Origin: Aliiroseovarius sp. S1123
Lineage (GTDB): Bacteria > Pseudomonadota > Alphaproteobacteria > Rhodobacterales > Rhodobacteraceae
Assembly (NCBI RefSeq): GCF_023015885.1
Contig: NZ_JALKBE010000005.1
Span: 62,001-126,000 of the forward strand
DNA length: 64,000 nucleotides
Reading direction: 5' to 3'
Shown here: positions 36,104 to 44,946 of the stretch, in pieces
How positions within the stretch are numbered: the stretch's first letter is position 1
How the letters are laid out: each line of letters opens with the position of its first letter
Made by a program: the position numbers and the translations under genes
The notes under the pieces: generated by a model
What the model was told of the DNA's origin: nothing
What the model saw: only the letters and a program-made list of their open reading frames with translations
The model's database searches: none

Positions 36104-37419
36104 GCCAAGAATATATCGCCATTTTCATGTTCGCATCGATGATGCTGATGCTGTTCACGGGACAGCGCGTGTTCGGTGCAATCGGAGCTGTAGGTGCGAT
36201 TGCAGCGCTGTCGCTTTGGGGCGTTGGCGGGCAGGATATTCCGTTTTCCGCCGCGATGAAGCTGATGAAATGGTATCCGCTTCTGACCCTGCCGATGTTC
36301 ATCTTCATGGGCTATGTCCTGAGCGAAAGCCGCTTGGCAGACGACCTCTATCGTATGTTCCACGTCTGGATGGGCCCGGTGAACGGAGGCCTTGCCATCG
36401 GTACCATCGGCCTGATGGTTCTTGTGTCCGCCATGAACGGGCTGAGTGTTGCGGGCATGGCCATTGGCGCCACTATCGCGCTGCCGGAACTTCTGCGCCG
36501 CGGCTATGATAAGATCATGGTGACGGGGGTTATCCAGGCGGGATCCAGTCTGGGGATCCTCGTCCCGCCCTCGGTTGTGTTGGTGCTCTATGCGATGATC
36601 GCCCGGCAACCGGTTGGGCAGTTGTGGCTGGCGGGTGTGTTGCCCGGTCTGATGATGGCGACGATGTTCATCATCTACATCTGGCTACGCTGTAAAATCC
36701 AACCGCATCTTGGTCCGGCCATGGAAGACGCGCATGAAGTGTCGCGCGCTGAAAAGATCCGTCTGCTGGGCGCGGGTGTGCTGCCGTTGGCCATCTTCGC
36801 CGCGATGATGGTTCCGTTTGTAAACGGTTGGACGTCGCTGGTGGAAAGCTCGGCCATTGGCGCGCTGACGGCCCTGTTCGCGTCCGTCGCCAAACGCCGC
36901 ATGACATGGCACATCTTCGAGACCTGCACCAAGCAGACCTTGCTGATTTCCTGCATGTTCATGTGGATCATTCTGGCCGCATTGGGCTTTGGTGCAGTCT
37001 TCGACGGGCTGGGCGCGGTCAAGGCCATCGACAACCTGTTTACCGAGCAGCTGGGGCTGAATCCGTGGGTCATTTTGATCCTGATGCAGCTAAGCTTTAT
37101 CATCATGGGTACGTTTCTGGATGACACCGCGATGCTGGTCATCGTGGCGCCGCTTTATGTGCCCTTGGTCAATGTGCTGGGCTTCGATCTGATCTGGTAT
37201 GGGGTGCTTTACACCATCACCACCCAGATCGCGTATATGACGCCACCCTTTGGCTATAACCTGTTTCTAATGAGGGCCATGGCACCACCAGAAATTGGGC
37301 TGGGGGACATCTATCGTTCGATCGTGCCATTCGTCCTTATCATGATGTTGGCTTTGGCAATCATCATGATATTCCCCCAAATCGCCCTGTGGCTGCCCAA
37401 TTACGTGTACGGAAAATAA
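36100..37419 (+). CDS. dctM: TRAP transporter large permease (DctM)
   Basis: A 439-residue polytopic membrane protein (11-12 helices) of the DctM family, the sodium-coupled translocation subunit. Typical parts are PMFIFMGYVLSESRLADDLY, GLSVAGMAIGATIALPELLRRGYDK region with GxxAA-type packing, SLGILVPPSVVLVLY and FLDDTAMLVIVAPLYVPL. ATG 36100 overlaps the dctQ stop (ATGA); the frame is open further 5' but that part belongs to dctQ. It is followed 33 bases later by the binding-protein gene. Confidence 0.92.
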   Translation: MSQEYIAIFMFASMMLMLFTGQRVFGAIGAVGAIAALSLWGVGGQDIPFSAAMKLMKWYPLLTLPMFIFMGYVLSESRLADDLYRMFHVWMGPVNGGLAIGTIGLMVLVSAMNGLSVAGMAIGATIALPELLRRGYDKIMVTGVIQAGSSLGILVPPSVVLVLYAMIARQPVGQLWLAGVLPGLMMATMFIIYIWLRCKIQPHLGPAMEDAHEVSRAEKIRLLGAGVLPLAIFAAMMVPFVNGWTSLVESSAIGALTALFASVAKRRMTWHIFETCTKQTLLISCMFMWIILAALGFGAVFDGLGAVKAIDNLFTEQLGLNPWVILILMQLSFIIMGTFLDDTAMLVIVAPLYVPLVNVLGFDLIWYGVLYTITTQIAYMTPPFGYNLFLMRAMAPPEIGLGDIYRSIVPFVLIMMLALAIIMIFPQIALWLPNYVYGK

Positions 37420-37452
37420 CAATAATAAAAACAACCAACTAGGAGAGAGAAG

Positions 37453-38487
37453 ATGACGACAAGACGTAAGTTTTTAACCACCGCCGGGGCCGGTCTGGCC
37501 GCGGCTCCTTTGGCAACGCCCGCGATTGCACAGGGCACGATTAAGTGGCGCATGCAGACCTATGCGGGCCCCGCACTGGCCGCCCACGTGATCGACCCGG
37601 CGATCGAGATGTTCAACAAGATCGCCGGAGACCGCATGCAGATCGAGCTGTTCTATGCCGACCAGCTGGTCCCGACAGGCGAGCTGTTCCGCGCCATGCA
37701 GAAGGGCACGATTGATGCGGTGCAGTCGGATGACGATTCGATGGCCTCGCCCACCGATGTGACTGTGTTCGGCGGCTACTTCCCGTTCGCCTCGCGCTAT
37801 TCTCTGGATGTGCCGGTGCTGTTCAACCAGTACGGTTTGAACGAGATCTGGGACGAAGAATACTCGGCCGTTGGCATCAAGCACGTCAGCGCCGGGTCGT
37901 GGGATCCCTGCCACTTCGCCACCAAGGATCCGATCCACTCGCTTGCCGATCTGAAAGGCAAACGCGTCTTTACCTTCCCGACCGCAGGCCGCTTCCTGTC
38001 GCAGTTCGGCGTGGTCCCCGTAACCCTGCCGTGGGAAGACATCGAGGTCGCCGTGCAAACCGGCGAGCTGGACGGGATCGCATGGTCGGGCATCACGGAA
38101 GACTACACCGTGGGTTGGGCCGATGTGACCAACTATTTCCTGACCAACAACATCTCGGGCGCATGGGCTGGGTCGTTCTTCACCAACTTGGATCGCTGGA
38201 ACGAGCTGCCGGAAGACCTGCAAACCTTGTTCCGCGTGTGCTGTGATCAGTCGCACTATTATCGCCAGTGGTGGTATTGGGGCGGAGAAGCCAGTCTACG
38301 CGTCAACGGCGACAAGATGAGCCTGACCACCATCCCGGACGAGGAATGGGCGCAGGTCGAAGAGGCCGCCGTCAAGTTCTGGGACGAGATCGCCGCCGAA
38401 AGCCCGACCAAGGCCAAAGTGGTCGAGATCTTCCGCAAGTATAATTCCGACATGCAGAAGGCTGGACGGCCTTACCGCTACGGTTAA
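37453..38487 (+). CDS. dctP: TRAP transporter substrate-binding protein (DctP), Tat-exported
   Basis: A 344-residue DctP-family periplasmic binding protein. The N-terminus has a twin-arginine signal (TTRRKFLTTAG, then AAAPLATPAIAQG), so export is likely by Tat in folded form. The mature domain begins IKWRMQTYAGPALAAHV, a pattern of TRAP proteins for 2-oxo acids and related ligands. Long family residues include GGYFPFASRYSL and AWSGITEDYTVGW. A strong ribosome site (AGGAGAGAGA) precedes the ATG. A hairpin just after the gene separates it from the ligase gene. Ligand unknown. Confidence 0.9.
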   Translation: MTTRRKFLTTAGAGLAAAPLATPAIAQGTIKWRMQTYAGPALAAHVIDPAIEMFNKIAGDRMQIELFYADQLVPTGELFRAMQKGTIDAVQSDDDSMASPTDVTVFGGYFPFASRYSLDVPVLFNQYGLNEIWDEEYSAVGIKHVSAGSWDPCHFATKDPIHSLADLKGKRVFTFPTAGRFLSQFGVVPVTLPWEDIEVAVQTGELDGIAWSGITEDYTVGWADVTNYFLTNNISGAWAGSFFTNLDRWNELPEDLQTLFRVCCDQSHYYRQWWYWGGEASLRVNGDKMSLTTIPDEEWAQVEEAAVKFWDEIAAESPTKAKVVEIFRKYNSDMQKAGRPYRYG

Positions 38488-38497
38488 TGTTACCGCG

Positions 38498-38520
38498 TGG
38501 GGCGGCCACCTGCCGCCCCC
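38498..38520 (+). terminator. Intergenic hairpin after dctP
   Basis: GGGGCGGC-CACCT-GCCGCCCC forms a strong stem directly after dctP, followed by GCATTTCTT rather than a full T run. It may be a weak terminator or an mRNA 3'-end stabiliser that raises binding-protein levels over the genes downstream. Confidence 0.6.
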
Positions 38521-38542
38521 GCATTTCTTGAAAGAGGCAGTT

Positions 38543-39892
38543 ATGACACTCGATGATCTGAAAGCCCGATTTGCCGAAGGCAGCGTTGATACGGTTCTGG
38601 TATGTCTGGTCGACATGCAGGGGCGCCTGATGGGCAAGCGGTTCCATGCGGGCCACTTTGTGAATGGGGCGTATGAAGAAACCCATTGCTGCAATTATCT
38701 GCTGGCGACGGATCTGGAAATGGGCACGCCGGATGGCTATGCCTCGACCTCGTGGGAAGGGGGCTATGGCGACTATGTCATGAAGCCCGACCTGTCGACC
38801 CTGCGCCCGGTGCCGTGGCTTGAAGGCACGGTGATGGTGATGTGCGATGTGCTGGATCACCATACGCATGGGGATGTTCCCCATTCGCCACGTGCGATCC
38901 TGAAGCGTCAGGTGGTCCGTCTGGCCGAGCTGGGCTTTGACGCGATGACCGCGACCGAGCTGGAGTTTTTCCTGTTCGAGAAGAGCTTTGACGAGATCCG
39001 CAAAGAGGGATTTCGCGATCTGGCACCGATTTCGGGCTACAACGAAGATTACCACATCCTACAGACCACCAAGGAAGAACACGTGATGCGGCCGATCCGC
39101 AATCACCTGTGGAACGCTGGTCTGCCGATCGAAAACTCGAAGGGCGAGGCTGAGACCGGTCAGGAAGAGTTGAACATCAAATACGCGCCTGCGATGGACA
39201 ATGCCGAGTATCACTCGATTGCCAAACACGCGGTGAAGGAAATTGCGTGGCAGCAAGGCCATGCCGCGACCTTCCTGCCCAAGTGGCATCACGACAAGGT
39301 GGGATCGTCCAGCCATGTGCATCAGTCGCTGTGGAAGGATGGTGCGAATGCGTTCTTTGATCCTGATGATGCGCTGGGCATGTCGGATCTGATGAAAAAC
39401 TATATGGCGGGGCTGTTGAAATACGCGCCGGATTATACCTATTTCATGGCGCCTTATATCAACTCGTACAAACGCTTCATGAAGGGCACCTTTGCGCCCA
39501 CGCGGATCATCTGGTCGGTGGATAACCGGACAGCGGGTTTCCGTCTGTGCGGGGATGGCACCAAGGCGGTGCGCGTCGAATGCCGCATCCCTGGATCGGA
39601 TATGAACCCCTATCTGGCGATAGCTGGAATGCTGGCAGCGGGTATTGCTGGCATTGAAGAAGGGTTGGAGCTTCAGGCCCCGACCACTGGCGATGTCTAT
39701 CAGGGGGAAACCGGAATGATCCCGGGCAATCTGTCCGCCGCGCGCGATGCGCTGCACGGATCCGCGATGTTGCGGGCAGCGATGGGGGATGAGGTGGTCG
39801 ACCACTATACCCGCGCTGCCGAAGTCGAGATCGAGGAATTCGAGCGTGTTGTGACCGATTGGGAAGTCGCGCGTGGGTTTGAGCGGGCATAA
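38543..39892 (+). CDS. Glutamine-synthetase-like gamma-glutamyl ligase (PuuA/GlnT-type)
   Basis: A 449-residue glutamine synthetase-family protein. Catalytic-core pieces include ATELEFFLFE (metal Glu), QEELNIKYAP, GSSSHVHQSLW, and NRTAGFRLCG with RVECRIPGSDMNPYLA. It differs from true GlnA and resembles gamma-glutamylpolyamine or gamma-glutamylmethylamide synthetases. With aldehyde and alcohol dehydrogenases next to it, glutamylation of an amine substrate is likely. ATG 38543 has AAAGAGGCAG before it; a TTG five codons earlier is in frame but less likely. The partner amide hydrolase might be the N-formylglutamate amidohydrolase-like gene at the head of the locus. Confidence 0.87.
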   Translation: MTLDDLKARFAEGSVDTVLVCLVDMQGRLMGKRFHAGHFVNGAYEETHCCNYLLATDLEMGTPDGYASTSWEGGYGDYVMKPDLSTLRPVPWLEGTVMVMCDVLDHHTHGDVPHSPRAILKRQVVRLAELGFDAMTATELEFFLFEKSFDEIRKEGFRDLAPISGYNEDYHILQTTKEEHVMRPIRNHLWNAGLPIENSKGEAETGQEELNIKYAPAMDNAEYHSIAKHAVKEIAWQQGHAATFLPKWHHDKVGSSSHVHQSLWKDGANAFFDPDDALGMSDLMKNYMAGLLKYAPDYTYFMAPYINSYKRFMKGTFAPTRIIWSVDNRTAGFRLCGDGTKAVRVECRIPGSDMNPYLAIAGMLAAGIAGIEEGLELQAPTTGDVYQGETGMIPGNLSAARDALHGSAMLRAAMGDEVVDHYTRAAEVEIEEFERVVTDWEVARGFERA

Positions 39893-39897
39893 GAGCT

Positions 39898-39952
39898 AGG
39901 CGAGGGGCCAGCGCCTCGCGCTCCCCGAGGTATTTGAAGCAAGAGGAAGAGG
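39898..39952 (+). repeat. Intergenic element, copy A (GGTATTTGAAGCAAGAGGAAG type)
   Basis: After the ligase gene, a small stem (CGAGG...CCTCG) is followed by CCCCGAGGTATTTGAAGCAAG. The minus-strand sequence at 55401-55470 contains a close match (CCCCGGGATATTTGAGCCAAG) also next to a GC hairpin. Two copies in one window suggest a dispersed non-coding repeat of this lineage. Confidence 0.55.
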
Positions 39953-39983
39953 GCTGGATTGCCCTGTATCGTGGAGGTTTGGC

Positions 39984-41366
39984 ATGGGCCAAATGTTGAA
40001 ATGTATCTCGCCAATTGACGGATCGGTCTTTGCCGAGCGCGAGGTTCTGTCGCTGGAGGCCGCTGAGGCAGTCGTAGCATGTGCGCGGGCTGCTCAGGCA
40101 GATTGGGCTGCGCGTCCGTTGGCTGAGCGGATCAAGCTGGTGATGGCAGGCGTTGCCGCTGTTGGTGCGATGAATGACGAGATCGTGCCGGAGCTGGCCC
40201 AGATGATGGGGCGTCCGGTGCGCTATGGTGGTGAGTTCGGCGGGTTCAATGAACGCGCCAGCCACATGGCCTCGATCGCGGCGGACAGTCTGGCGGATAT
40301 CGAGGTGGGTGAGGATGAGACCTTCAAGCGCTATATCAAGCGCGTGCCGCATGGCGTGGTCTTTGTCGTCGCCCCGTGGAACTATCCTTACATGACGGCG
40401 ATCAACACGGTCGCGCCTGCGCTGATTGCCGGGAACACGGTGGTGCTGAAACACGCGACGCAAACCTTGTTGGTGGGCGAACGGATGGCGGCGGCCTTTG
40501 CCTCGGCCGGTGTGCCTGCGGATGTGTTTCAGAATGTCTTCCTGTCCCATGACGTGACCAATGATCTGATCGCGGGCAATGCGTTCGACTTTGTGAATTT
40601 CACGGGGTCCGTCGGCGGCGGTCAGGCGATGGAGCGCGCGGCGGCGGGCACGTTTACCGGCGTGGGGACCGAGCTGGGTGGGAAAGATCCCGGCTATGTC
40701 ATGGACGACGCCGATTTGAACGCGGCGGTTGATACGCTGATCGACGGGGCCATGTTCAACGCGGGCCAGTGTTGCTGCGGGATTGAACGGATTTACGTGC
40801 ATGAGAGCCTTTTTGACGACTTCGTCGCCAAGGCGGTCGAGATCGTGAAGGGCTATAAGTTGGGCAATCCGCTGGACCCGGAAACCACGCTTGGGCCGAT
40901 GGCCAATGTGCGGTTTGCAGATGAGGTCCGCGCGCAGATTTCCGAGGCGCTGGCCGATGGGGCTGTGGCCCATATCGAGACATTTGCCGAGGATGATGGC
41001 GGCGCGTATCTGACGCCTCAGATCCTGACAAATGTCACCCACGACATGCGTGTGATGCGGGATGAAAGCTTTGGTCCTGTCGTGGGGATCATGAAGGTAT
41101 CAAGCGATGAGGAAGCCATCGCGCTGATGAATGACAGCGAGTTCGGTCTGACCGCGAGCCTTTGGACCCGCGATGTGGAGCGTGCCGCGCGTGTGGGCGA
41201 TCAGGTCGAAACCGGGACTGTTTTCATGAACCGTGCCGATTACCTTGATCCCGGCCTGTGCTGGACCGGCTGCAAAAACACTGGGCGTGGGGGTGGTCTG
41301 TCCGTCATTGGCTTCCATAACCTGACACGCCCCAAATCCTACCATCTGAAGAAGGTGACATCATGA
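39984..41366 (+). CDS. NAD(P)-dependent aldehyde dehydrogenase
   Basis: A 460-residue aldehyde dehydrogenase. FVVAPWNYP (cofactor loop), FTGSVGGGQ, ELGGKDPGYV with the general-base Glu, and NAGQCCCGIERIYVHE with three adjacent Cys at the nucleophile site are visible. Length is near the 470-490 typical for the family. It ends in an ATGA overlap with the alcohol dehydrogenase gene. In this cluster it may oxidise a gamma-glutamyl amino-aldehyde, or work in sequence with the alcohol dehydrogenase on a small aldehyde. Confidence 0.92.
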   Translation: MGQMLKCISPIDGSVFAEREVLSLEAAEAVVACARAAQADWAARPLAERIKLVMAGVAAVGAMNDEIVPELAQMMGRPVRYGGEFGGFNERASHMASIAADSLADIEVGEDETFKRYIKRVPHGVVFVVAPWNYPYMTAINTVAPALIAGNTVVLKHATQTLLVGERMAAAFASAGVPADVFQNVFLSHDVTNDLIAGNAFDFVNFTGSVGGGQAMERAAAGTFTGVGTELGGKDPGYVMDDADLNAAVDTLIDGAMFNAGQCCCGIERIYVHESLFDDFVAKAVEIVKGYKLGNPLDPETTLGPMANVRFADEVRAQISEALADGAVAHIETFAEDDGGAYLTPQILTNVTHDMRVMRDESFGPVVGIMKVSSDEEAIALMNDSEFGLTASLWTRDVERAARVGDQVETGTVFMNRADYLDPGLCWTGCKNTGRGGGLSVIGFHNLTRPKSYHLKKVTS

Positions 41367-42508
41367 GCCTTGTTGGAAACTGGTCCTATCCGACCGCAAT
41401 GAAATTCGGCGCAGGCCGTATCAAGGAACTGCCCGAGGCCTGCGCGCAGGCGGGCATGAAGCGCCCCCTTCTGGTGACGGACAAGGGGCTTGCCGATCTG
41501 CCGATCACGCAAGCCACGCTGGACATCATGAAGGCCACCGGTCTGGGCCGCGGCATGTTCAGCGACGTGGACCCGAACCCGTCCGAGATCAACCTGCATG
41601 CGGGCGTCGAAGCCTATAAGGCAGGCGGCCATGATGGGGTGATCGCGTTCGGTGGCGGCTCGGGGCTGGATCTGGGCAAGATGGTCGCGTTCTACGCGGG
41701 CCAAACCCGCCCGATCTGGGATTTCGAGGATATTGGCGATTGGTGGACCCGCGCAGATGCGGATGCGATTGCGCCGATCATCGCGGTGCCAACCACGGCG
41801 GGGACCGGTTCGGAAGTGGGCCGTGCCTCGATCATCACGAACTCGGTCACACATGAGAAGAAGATCATCTTCCACCCGAAGGTGCTGCCGACGGTTGTGA
41901 TTGCGGATCCTGAGCTGACCATGGGGATGCCCAAGTTCATTACCGCTGGCACTGGTCTGGATGCGTTTGCGCATTGTGTCGAGGCGTTCTCGTCCCCGCA
42001 TTACCACCCGATGAGCCAAGGCATTGCGCTGGAAGGGATGCGTCTGGTCATCGACTATCTGCCGCGCGCCTATGCGGATGGCACCGACCTTGAGGCACGG
42101 GCCAATATGATGTCCGCCGCTGCGATGGGCGCGACGGCTTTCCAGAAGGGCCTTGGCGCGATCCATGCGCTGTCGCATCCGGTGGGCGCGATCTTCAACA
42201 CGCACCACGGGACGACGAATGCGGTCTGCATGCCCGCCGTGTTGGAGTTCAACGCGGCTGAAATCGCGGATCGTTTCGACCGTGCGGTGGGTTATCTAGG
42301 CATCGAGGGCGGCTTCAAAGGTTTCCAAAGCTTCGTGCAAGACTTCAACGACAGCTTCGAAATCCCGCGCAAACTGTCTGAGATGGGCGTGAGCGCCGAT
42401 CAAATGGATGCTCTGGTGGAAGGGGCCATCAAAGACCCCAGCTGTGGTGGCAATCCGGTCGAGCTGACGCGCGAGAATCTGCGTCAACTCTTTGAAGCCG
42501 TGATCTGA
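41363..42508 (+). CDS. Iron-containing alcohol dehydrogenase
   Basis: A 381-residue Fe-ADH (group III). NAD-binding GGGSGLDLGKM and TTAGTGSEVGRAS are near residues 95 and 150, and the metal-binding histidines are in DAFAHCVEAF, ALSHPVGAIF and NTHHGTTNA. It is translationally coupled to the aldehyde dehydrogenase (four-base overlap) and followed five bases later by the EamA gene. Such enzymes interconvert alcohols and aldehydes with NAD; here it could process an amino-alcohol or the aldehyde made by its neighbour. Confidence 0.92.
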   Translation: MSLVGNWSYPTAMKFGAGRIKELPEACAQAGMKRPLLVTDKGLADLPITQATLDIMKATGLGRGMFSDVDPNPSEINLHAGVEAYKAGGHDGVIAFGGGSGLDLGKMVAFYAGQTRPIWDFEDIGDWWTRADADAIAPIIAVPTTAGTGSEVGRASIITNSVTHEKKIIFHPKVLPTVVIADPELTMGMPKFITAGTGLDAFAHCVEAFSSPHYHPMSQGIALEGMRLVIDYLPRAYADGTDLEARANMMSAAAMGATAFQKGLGAIHALSHPVGAIFNTHHGTTNAVCMPAVLEFNAAEIADRFDRAVGYLGIEGGFKGFQSFVQDFNDSFEIPRKLSEMGVSADQMDALVEGAIKDPSCGGNPVELTRENLRQLFEAVI

Positions 42509-42512
42509 CCCC

Positions 42513-43352
42513 ATGACCACGGGCATTGTCCTGATCATCCTGTCGGCGGCGATGTTGCACGCCACGTGGAATACCATCGTGAAAACGGCGGGGGATCGGA
42601 CGGCCACATTGGGGCTGGTGGCGCTGGGCCACGTCATCCCCGGCTTGGCGATGGTGGCGGTGCTGCCATTGCCTGCCGTGGAAAGCTGGCCCTATCTGAT
42701 CGCCTCGACGGTGATCCACTTCGGCTATTTCTACATGCTGGGGCAGGCCTATAAACACGGAGATCTCAGCGTCGTCTACCCGATCGCGCGCGGCATCGTG
42801 CCCGCGCTGGTGTCGCTGTGGGCCATGCTGTTTGTGGGCGAGATCCTTCCCGCGCAGGCATGGTTCGGCATCGCGCTGATCGCGGTGGCCATCCAGATTT
42901 CAAGCTGGGCGGCGCTGCGGCACGGGGTTGGCCGGGCGGCGCTGTTCTTTGCCCTGGGCACTGGGGTCTGCATCTCGGGCTATTCGCTGGTGGATGGGGT
43001 CGGTGTGCGCCTGTCAGGGGGCACGCTGTCTTATTGGGCTTGGCATTCGGTGCTGCACATCTTCATCACCGGCTTCGTGGCCGTGCGCCGCGGGAATGCC
43101 ATCCGCGCCTTGCCCCGCCGGACCTGGATGATTGGCATTCTGGGCGGCATGGTCTCGATGACTGCCTATGGCTTGGTTCTCTATGCCAAGAACTTCGCCC
43201 CGCTGGGCGCCGTGTCGGCCTTGCGTGAAACCTCGGTCATTTTTGCGGCACTCATTGGCTTTGTCTTTTTGGGTGAAGGCAACTGGCAACGTCGCCTGTT
43301 GGCAGCGGTTCTGATGGCAGGGGGAGTCGCGCTTATCGGGCTATCTATCTGA
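42513..43352 (+). CDS. EamA/DMT-family transporter
   Basis: A 279-residue membrane protein with ten predicted helices in two EamA repeats (about 5-130 and 145-278). AARGIVPALVSL-like wording (YPIARGIVPALVSLWAML) and KNFAPLGAVSALRETSVIFA mark the ends of each repeat. It closes the catabolic operon. Function: probable exporter of an amino acid or by-product; direction and substrate cannot be read from sequence. The 333 bases after it (43353-43685) hold no gene; they carry a GGGAGA ribosome site for the next gene near 43675 and presumably its promoter, which I could not place with confidence. Confidence 0.85.
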   Translation: MTTGIVLIILSAAMLHATWNTIVKTAGDRTATLGLVALGHVIPGLAMVAVLPLPAVESWPYLIASTVIHFGYFYMLGQAYKHGDLSVVYPIARGIVPALVSLWAMLFVGEILPAQAWFGIALIAVAIQISSWAALRHGVGRAALFFALGTGVCISGYSLVDGVGVRLSGGTLSYWAWHSVLHIFITGFVAVRRGNAIRALPRRTWMIGILGGMVSMTAYGLVLYAKNFAPLGAVSALRETSVIFAALIGFVFLGEGNWQRRLLAAVLMAGGVALIGLSI

Positions 43353-43685
43353 TGCCCAATCCAAACGCGGAGCGCTTAAAATGTTGACTCATACCCCTTT
43401 CAGGTCGTTCACTTCTTAAAGTGGCCGAGGAGTCGGTCCAGTGAAATCGAAAATTGCCGCGCCAATGTATCCAGTTTGCGCTTGATACATAAAGACTTGA
43501 AATAAAAGGGAGAAATGCAAGTCTAGGTCCTGATTGGCGGGGGTTTTCGCTGAGTATACGTCCAGAAGCCTACATGGCGCGCCAAAACTGGACTGACCAT
43601 GCGATAAAAGCTGGCGCTATTGGTGGGCCGGATAATGAAAAAAACTATCGCAAGACAATAATTAAAAAACCAACGGGAGAATACA

Positions 43686-44819
43686 ATGACAACAGAGAAC
43701 AAGTTCAGTCGTCGTTCCGTGCTGAAAGGCGCGACCACGATGGGTGCTGCCGCACTGGCGACGCCGCTTTACGTGAAGAACGCGCTGGCGTCCTCGGGTG
43801 AAGTCAACATCCTGATGTGGTCGGACTATCTGCCGCCCGAGTTCATCGCGGGCTTCGAGTCTGAGACCGGCATCAAGGTGAACTACACCGGTATCGGATC
43901 GAACGAAGAAATCATCAACAAGATGAAAGCGACCAAAGGTCAGGGCTTCGACATCGTATCGCCGACCAACAACCGTTCGCTGCAGTGGGAGCCGCTTGAG
44001 CTTCTGAAGCCGTTCGATCTGGCGAAAGTGAACATCGACGCTGTGAACCCGGCGATGGCCAAGATCGGTACCGATGCTTGGAACTTCGCAGGTGGCGGCG
44101 CGCACTGGCTGCCGCATATCTGGGGTACCGAAGGTATCGCATATCGCACCGACAAGTGGCTGCCAGCAGGGGATGCCCCCAGCTATGGTGACGTCTGGTC
44201 GGAAGAGAACGCTGGCAAGACCATGGGCCGTGCACACTCGATGATGCTGGGCGCTGGTCTTTACATGGAACGCGCTGGCGAGATGGAGCCGGGCTCGGTC
44301 TGGGCGGCTTACAACGACGAAGACACCATGCGTAAGGTCTGGGGTCAGATTGCCGATTGGTGTATCGCGCGCAAGTCGCGCATCAAGCTGATCTGGAACG
44401 ACGCTGACACCCAGAAGAACGGTCTTCTGAACGAAGGCGTTGTGGTTGGTCAGACTTGGGATGGTCCGCCGCTGGCCCTGAAATCGGCAGGCGAGCCGGT
44501 GCACTATCAGGCTCCGGTCGAAGGTGCGATGGCATGGGTCGACGGTATGTCGATGCCGGTAGGTGCCACGAATGAAGAGCAAGTTTATGCCTTCATCGAG
44601 TACGCCTACCGTCAGCAGCCTGCTGGTGTGGCGATTGACAGCCACGGCTATAACTCGCCGGTGCTGGGTGCCGACACCTATTCGGGTGACACCTACAAGA
44701 AGAACTTCTCGGAAGCCTATCCGGGTGACAGCCTGGCCAACCTGAACCCCTGGCCTGCAGAAGCGCCTTGGTATGCCGATGTGCGTACCGAGTTCGTCAA
44801 CAAGTTCAAGAGCGCCTAA
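43686..44819 (+). CDS. Polyamine-type ABC transporter substrate-binding protein (PotD/PotF family)
   Basis: A 377-residue periplasmic binding protein. It starts with a twin-arginine signal (FSRRSVLKGATTMGAAALA, cleaved near ALASSGE). The mature domain opens EVNILMWSDYLPPEFIAGFE, typical of PotD/PotF, and has later conserved pieces LPHIWGTEGIAYRTDKW and QTWDGPPLALK. It is first of a four-gene ABC operon and is separated from the ATPase by a strong hairpin, consistent with higher expression of the binding protein. Ligand may be putrescine, spermidine or another organic amine; the flanking glutamyl-ligase locus supports an amine. Confidence 0.88.
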   Translation: MTTENKFSRRSVLKGATTMGAAALATPLYVKNALASSGEVNILMWSDYLPPEFIAGFESETGIKVNYTGIGSNEEIINKMKATKGQGFDIVSPTNNRSLQWEPLELLKPFDLAKVNIDAVNPAMAKIGTDAWNFAGGGAHWLPHIWGTEGIAYRTDKWLPAGDAPSYGDVWSEENAGKTMGRAHSMMLGAGLYMERAGEMEPGSVWAAYNDEDTMRKVWGQIADWCIARKSRIKLIWNDADTQKNGLLNEGVVVGQTWDGPPLALKSAGEPVHYQAPVEGAMAWVDGMSMPVGATNEEQVYAFIEYAYRQQPAGVAIDSHGYNSPVLGADTYSGDTYKKNFSEAYPGDSLANLNPWPAEAPWYADVRTEFVNKFKSA

Positions 44820-44835
44820 GCGACTTGAAACCTGC

Positions 44836-44861
44836 GCGCCCCCGTCGTGGGATGGGGGCGC
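44836..44861 (+). terminator. Hairpin between binding protein and ATPase genes
   Basis: GCGCCCCC pairs with GGGGGCGC around a ten-base loop, 17 bases past the stop codon. No proper T run follows, so it is more likely an mRNA-stabilising or attenuating stem than a full terminator. Confidence 0.6.
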
Positions 44862-44946
44862 CTTACCAAACTGACTGAAACGTCTGGAAACACGGTCGCA
44901 CGCCTGAGATCAGCGCGTGAGCGACCCGTTTATGGGGAGAGACCAT

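Noticed and set aside
39507-41042. A 511-codon open frame on the minus strand over the ligase and aldehyde dehydrogenase genes
   Set aside because: Shadow frame with His/Arg-rich composition; both plus-strand genes carry catalytic motifs.
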